Origin: Paenibacillus sp. SZ31
Lineage (GTDB): Bacteria > Bacillota > Bacilli > Paenibacillales > Paenibacillaceae
Length of the DNA: 64,000 bases
Direction of reading: 5' to 3'
Assembly: GCF_012912005.1 (NCBI RefSeq)
Contig: NZ_JABBEA010000013.1
Span: 124,001-188,000, forward strand
Every line of letters starts with the position of its first letter. Position 1 is the stretch's first letter. Under the pieces are notes generated by a model that was given only the letters and a program-made list of their open reading frames with translations, did no database searches and had not been told where the DNA came from. Positions 60,568-64,000 of this stretch are shown one piece after another. The position numbers and the translations under genes are program-made.

Positions 60568-62020
60568 TTTTAATTTCTGGAGATCGCTGGTCGGGAAGTT
60601 ATGGATCACTATTATCTGCCTTGTGGGTTGTGTACTTATAGCGCTGGGTCTTTTTTTGCTGCCCTACATTGATACGAACTTTGCAGAATCCGAATCCAGA
60701 GATATTAAGCGGTTGTTCACCTATATCTGTATTATCGGATTCAGCTTAACGACGTTTTTTGCATTGTTTCTGTTCACTAAAATTACGCAGCCTATGCAGC
60801 AATTGATTCAGGCAGCCAATGCGATTCGCAAAGGGAACTATGGAACACGTCTCTCCCTGGTGACAAGTGATGAGATTGGTGAACTTGCCAACACATTTAA
60901 TCATATGGCCGCCCAACTGGAAGATAACATTCGCAACCTTAACCATGAGAAAGAACATTTAGCGAGTGTACTTCGAAGCATGACCGATGCGGTGGTTACT
61001 TTTGATGGTGAAGGTAAAGTTATTCTGACGAATCCGCCAGGAGAGAAGATCATGCAGGCTTGGTATGACCTGGATTGGGCACAGATGGATGAAGGACAAG
61101 ATTCCGAGCAGTATGGAAATTCTTCGCGTGATGTACCAGAGCCTCTCCTTCCTTTGTTCAGACTGGTGATGGAGCAAGGCAGGGATCAGAGCTCCAATGT
61201 TCATGTACAGCAAGGTGTCTGGTCTGTTCAGATGGCACCATTGTATGCTGATAGTGTTGTCAGAGGCGCTGTGGCTGTCTTGAGAGACGTAACAGAAGAA
61301 GTACGGCTGGAGAAAATGCGGCGTGATTTCGTGGCTAACGTATCTCATGAGATACGGACACCGTTATCCATGATGCAAGGCTACAGTGAAGCGCTTCTGG
61401 ATGGCATGGCAACCTCACCGGAAGAGAGTGAAGAACTTATTCAGGTTATTCATGATGAGTCCCTGCGGATGGGAAGACTGGTCAAAGATTTGCTTGATCT
61501 TGCCCGGATGGAAGCTGGACACACGGACATGGTGATGAAGGAAGTTGACCTCGGAGAACTGCTGGAACGGGTATATCGGAAGTTCTCGGTACGCTCGAAA
61601 GAACAGGGAATCCAACTGCAGTTTGAATGCAAACAGCCAACCATTGAACTTCAACAGGCAGATGAGGATCGACTGGAGCAGGTGTTTACGAATTTGCTAG
61701 ACAATGCGTTCAGGCATACGCCTACTGGCAAAAATGTAATGATTTCTGCCGAACTGGTTACGCATCTTCGCGCTCCGTTCGCGAGGGTATCTGTGAAGGA
61801 TCAGGGTGTAGGTATCCCTTCCTCTGACTTACCTTTTATTTTCGAACGCTTCTACAAAGCAGACAAAGCACGTGTTCGGGGTGAAAGTGTAGGCACAGGC
61901 CTCGGCTTAGCCATTGTGAAAAATATTGTAGATGCCCATCAAGGCATCATTAATGTGAATAGTGTACTTGGCGAAGGTACGGAGTTTATTTTACAATTTC
62001 CCGTAGATTCATCGAAATAG
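60536..62020 (+). CDS. resE: Sensor histidine kinase ResE
   Basis: About 494 residues. Two membrane segments (LVGCVLIALGLFLLPYI and IIGFSLTTFFALFLF), HAMP (FTKITQPMQQLIQAANAIRK), a PAS-like region, the H box VANVSHEIRTPLSMMQGYSE and the ATPase motifs TNLLDNAFRHTP and GTGLGLAIVK. The start is uncertain: GTG 60536 overlaps resD by 32 nt and lacks a clear site, while family N-termini (MKFWRS) align with NFWRSLVGKLW near 60572, where no ATG/GTG/TTG exists. It phosphorylates ResD. Confidence 0.92.
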   Translation: MWVINWKYRNSFNFWRSLVGKLWITIICLVGCVLIALGLFLLPYIDTNFAESESRDIKRLFTYICIIGFSLTTFFALFLFTKITQPMQQLIQAANAIRKGNYGTRLSLVTSDEIGELANTFNHMAAQLEDNIRNLNHEKEHLASVLRSMTDAVVTFDGEGKVILTNPPGEKIMQAWYDLDWAQMDEGQDSEQYGNSSRDVPEPLLPLFRLVMEQGRDQSSNVHVQQGVWSVQMAPLYADSVVRGAVAVLRDVTEEVRLEKMRRDFVANVSHEIRTPLSMMQGYSEALLDGMATSPEESEELIQVIHDESLRMGRLVKDLLDLARMEAGHTDMVMKEVDLGELLERVYRKFSVRSKEQGIQLQFECKQPTIELQQADEDRLEQVFTNLLDNAFRHTPTGKNVMISAELVTHLRAPFARVSVKDQGVGIPSSDLPFIFERFYKADKARVRGESVGTGLGLAIVKNIVDAHQGIINVNSVLGEGTEFILQFPVDSSK

Positions 62021-62046
62021 CCTGATTTCATACAAAAAGTGCGAGA

Positions 62047-62073
62047 ACACCCTCTTATGGAGGGTGTTTTTTT
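62047..62073 (+). terminator. Terminator after resE
   Basis: ACACCCTC pairs with GAGGGTGT and a T run follows. Confidence 0.9.
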
Positions 62074-62216
62074 GTTGAAGAGTACCGTTTAATCTTGTTC
62101 AACGTGGAACATGAATCATCGTTTTATTTTGACTAAAAAGAGTGTCCAAGATAATTTTCCCTCCTATATTACATAAGCTTGAAAAACAAGCAAGTTAGAG
62201 GAGGATTGAGTTAAGC

Positions 62217-64000
62217 ATGTCCGATGATCGAAAAAGGGTCAATATTAAAGCGTTTCTGGAAGGCAGATCTTTCAGAGCGGGCTCTCCATTTATCCCCATA
62301 ACATCAAGTGAACTGGAACAGTTCACATCCATTCTTGATTCTCTAGCTGTAACTATTCCTGCTGCGATCAGTCAGCCAACTTCAGCCAACATACTAGCAT
62401 TGCAAAACGGGTTGCGCCAGTTGCTTACTTTTGTAAATAATTCTGGATTTCGTGCCGGGGTAAAAGCAGAATTGCAAGCCGTATTGGAATTGACGATTGC
62501 AGGCTCAGAGGTTGTGCCTGTCCCTTTAATTAATCTTGCAGGCAACTTGCAAAACTTACTGGATGACTTGTTAAGTGTGACGTTACTCCTGGAAGTGCCG
62601 CCTGCAGAAAAAGATAAACTTGTGGGGTTAATCCGTTCGATATCTGTATCCTTAAGTCGGGCAACGACGACTTTCGGAACCGGGGGCATTACCGGACCCG
62701 CTGGCCCACCAGGGGTCCCAGGAGTTCCAGGTGTACCAGGAGTTCCGGGCGTACCGGGTGTACCTGGCGTCCCTGGGGTGAAAGGGCCTGCGGGACCAGC
62801 AGGAGGAATTGGACCCGTAGGACCAGTGGGGCCAGTTGGCCCACAGGGAGCGCAGGGTCCGGCAGGAGCACCTGGTGTGGGTTTGAACAATATTACGGCG
62901 TTTGACCCTGCGCTTGGGCCTACATATGCTCAAGGTCAGGTCGTCAGTTTTAACGGAAGTCTCTATGTTGTCAATGTAAACGGTCCATTGGGTACACCGG
63001 GAAGTTCCCCAGACTACACTCTTTTGCTGTCGGGTGGAACGACTGGAGCAACGGGGGCAACCGGAGCTGGTTTGACTGGAGCCTTAGCTTTTGATCCAGC
63101 GCTCGCGCCAGGTTATCCCGCAGGTCAAGTAATTACGTATAACGGTAGCACTTACATTACAAGTGTAGCTGGTCCAATAGGAACACCGGGAACTTCATCG
63201 GATTATACATTAATTGCTGCTGCAGGGGCTACAGGACCAACCGGTGTAGGTTTAACGGGAATAACTTCTTTTGATCCAGCTCAGTCCCCAACATATCCAG
63301 CCGGTCAGGTCGTTACGTATAACGGTAGTACTTACATTACGAATGTTGCAAGTCCTGGAGGAGTTCCAGGAAGCTCGCCGGACTACACGCTACTTGCGGC
63401 TGCGGGAGCCACAGGTGCAGGAACGACTGGGGCAACCGGAGCCACAGGTGTAGGATTAAGTGGCATCGTGCCGTTCGATCCGGCATTAGCACCAACCTAT
63501 CCAGCTGGACAGATCGTCACGTTTGGCGGCAGTACCTACATTACGAATGTCGCATCGCCAACAGGTACGCCAGGTAGTTCACCAGACTATACTTTACTGG
63601 CAGGATCAGGTGTTACAGGTGCGACTGGAGCTACGGGTATAGGCCTAAATGGTGCAGTTCCGTTTGACCCTGCAGTAGCTCCAACGTACCCAGCTGGTCA
63701 GGTCGTTACCTTTAATGGCAGTACGTATATAACCAATGTGGCTTCTCCTACGGGTACTCCAGGTACTTCGCCAGACTACACATTGCTTGCAGGTGCAGGA
63801 CCAACAGGAGCCACAGGGGCATCAGGTGTAACGGGAGCAACAGGTGCAGGATTGACAGGCATAGTGCCATTCGATCCAGCCGTAGCCCCAACGTATCCTT
63901 CGGGTCAGGTTGTAACGTTTAATGGAAGCACGTATATAACCAATGTAGCATCACCAACGGGAACGCCGGGTACATCAGCGGATTATACATTACTTGCTGG
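62217..64000 (+). CDS. Collagen-like repetitive surface protein (3' end outside window)
   Basis: An open frame from ATG 62217 (AGAGGAGG upstream) to the window end, at least 594 residues. An N-terminal helical domain of about 155 residues leads to a collagen-like Gly-X-Y tract (about 157-221, mostly GVP and GPA/GPV triplets). At least six repeats of about 60-70 residues follow, each containing an FDPA start, YPAGQVVTYNGSTYIT and SPDYTLLAG, and separated by GATGAT collagen triplets. The YNGxxY...PG..SPDYTLL pattern resembles carbohydrate-binding module 5/12-like domains. Similar proteins coat exosporium or cell surface. No signal peptide is seen. Confidence 0.8.
   Translation, partial: MSDDRKRVNIKAFLEGRSFRAGSPFIPITSSELEQFTSILDSLAVTIPAAISQPTSANILALQNGLRQLLTFVNNSGFRAGVKAELQAVLELTIAGSEVVPVPLINLAGNLQNLLDDLLSVTLLLEVPPAEKDKLVGLIRSISVSLSRATTTFGTGGITGPAGPPGVPGVPGVPGVPGVPGVPGVPGVKGPAGPAGGIGPVGPVGPVGPQGAQGPAGAPGVGLNNITAFDPALGPTYAQGQVVSFNGSLYVVNVNGPLGTPGSSPDYTLLLSGGTTGATGATGAGLTGALAFDPALAPGYPAGQVITYNGSTYITSVAGPIGTPGTSSDYTLIAAAGATGPTGVGLTGITSFDPAQSPTYPAGQVVTYNGSTYITNVASPGGVPGSSPDYTLLAAAGATGAGTTGATGATGVGLSGIVPFDPALAPTYPAGQIVTFGGSTYITNVASPTGTPGSSPDYTLLAGSGVTGATGATGIGLNGAVPFDPAVAPTYPAGQVVTFNGSTYITNVASPTGTPGTSPDYTLLAGAGPTGATGASGVTGATGAGLTGIVPFDPAVAPTYPSGQVVTFNGSTYITNVASPTGTPGTSADYTLLA

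Noticed and set aside
62140..62217. Sigma-K promoter for the collagen-like gene
   Set aside because: CATAAGCTT near 62172 matches CATAnnnTA incompletely and no -35 AC at the right distance is convincing.
62372..62933. Pro/Gly-rich minus-strand frames opposite the collagen-like gene
   Set aside because: Shadows of the repetitive plus-strand coding sequence.
1..64000. CRISPR array, rRNA, tRNA or transposase
   Set aside because: None visible by reading; the only regular repeats are the collagen-like modules and protein repeats within fibre genes.

Overview
The window is one chromosomal segment of a spore-forming Gram-positive bacterium, most likely a Paenibacillus (inference). The outer genes follow the Bacillus rib-scp-dacB-spmAB-rluB-resABCDE order. 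Strong AGGAGG ribosome binding sites, sporulation genes and a collagen-like protein fit the same group. No rRNA, tRNA, CRISPR array, transposase or integrase was found.

Left arm (1-6879): riboflavin genes ribD (cut by the window edge), ribE, ribBA and ribH; condensin partners scpA and scpB; a 147-bp imperfect inverted repeat; then the sporulation pair ytfI-like (DUF2953) and ytfJ (GerW).

Centre (about 6880-51772): a 45-kb accessory block lies between the ytfJ terminator and the dacB promoter. It encodes a holin and amidase, a small leftward island, glycosyltransferase-like genes, and a long non-contractile tail module. That module runs from major tail protein and frameshifted assembly chaperones through tape measure, SLH-bearing tail-tip proteins, a hub with two wall-degrading domains and many large fibre-like proteins. 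Its right end carries small genes, a lytic transglycosylase and two sigma factors. I see no terminase, portal, capsid, sheath, integrase or replication gene. The best reading is an F-type (flexible, siphovirus-tail-like) tailocin or a tail-only domesticated prophage. Eight sites of the form T(T/A)AAC-N16/17-CGTATAGA (one TTTAC, one ending TATA, one ending TAGG) precede genes of the block. They look like promoters for an ECF-like sigma factor encoded at 48339. That gene has a LexA/DinR-type SOS box upstream, so a cascade of DNA damage, LexA release, sigma factor and tail/lysis genes is proposed. Several of these promoters are built into intrinsic terminators. One such module splits a LamG-like domain between two consecutive giant proteins.

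Right arm (51773-64000): dacB-spmA-spmB (spore cortex and maturation) behind a sigma-E-like promoter, a secreted trypsin-like protease, rluB, the cytochrome c maturation and redox-regulation genes resA-resE, and the 5' part of a collagen-like surface protein with about 200-bp repeats that runs off the window.
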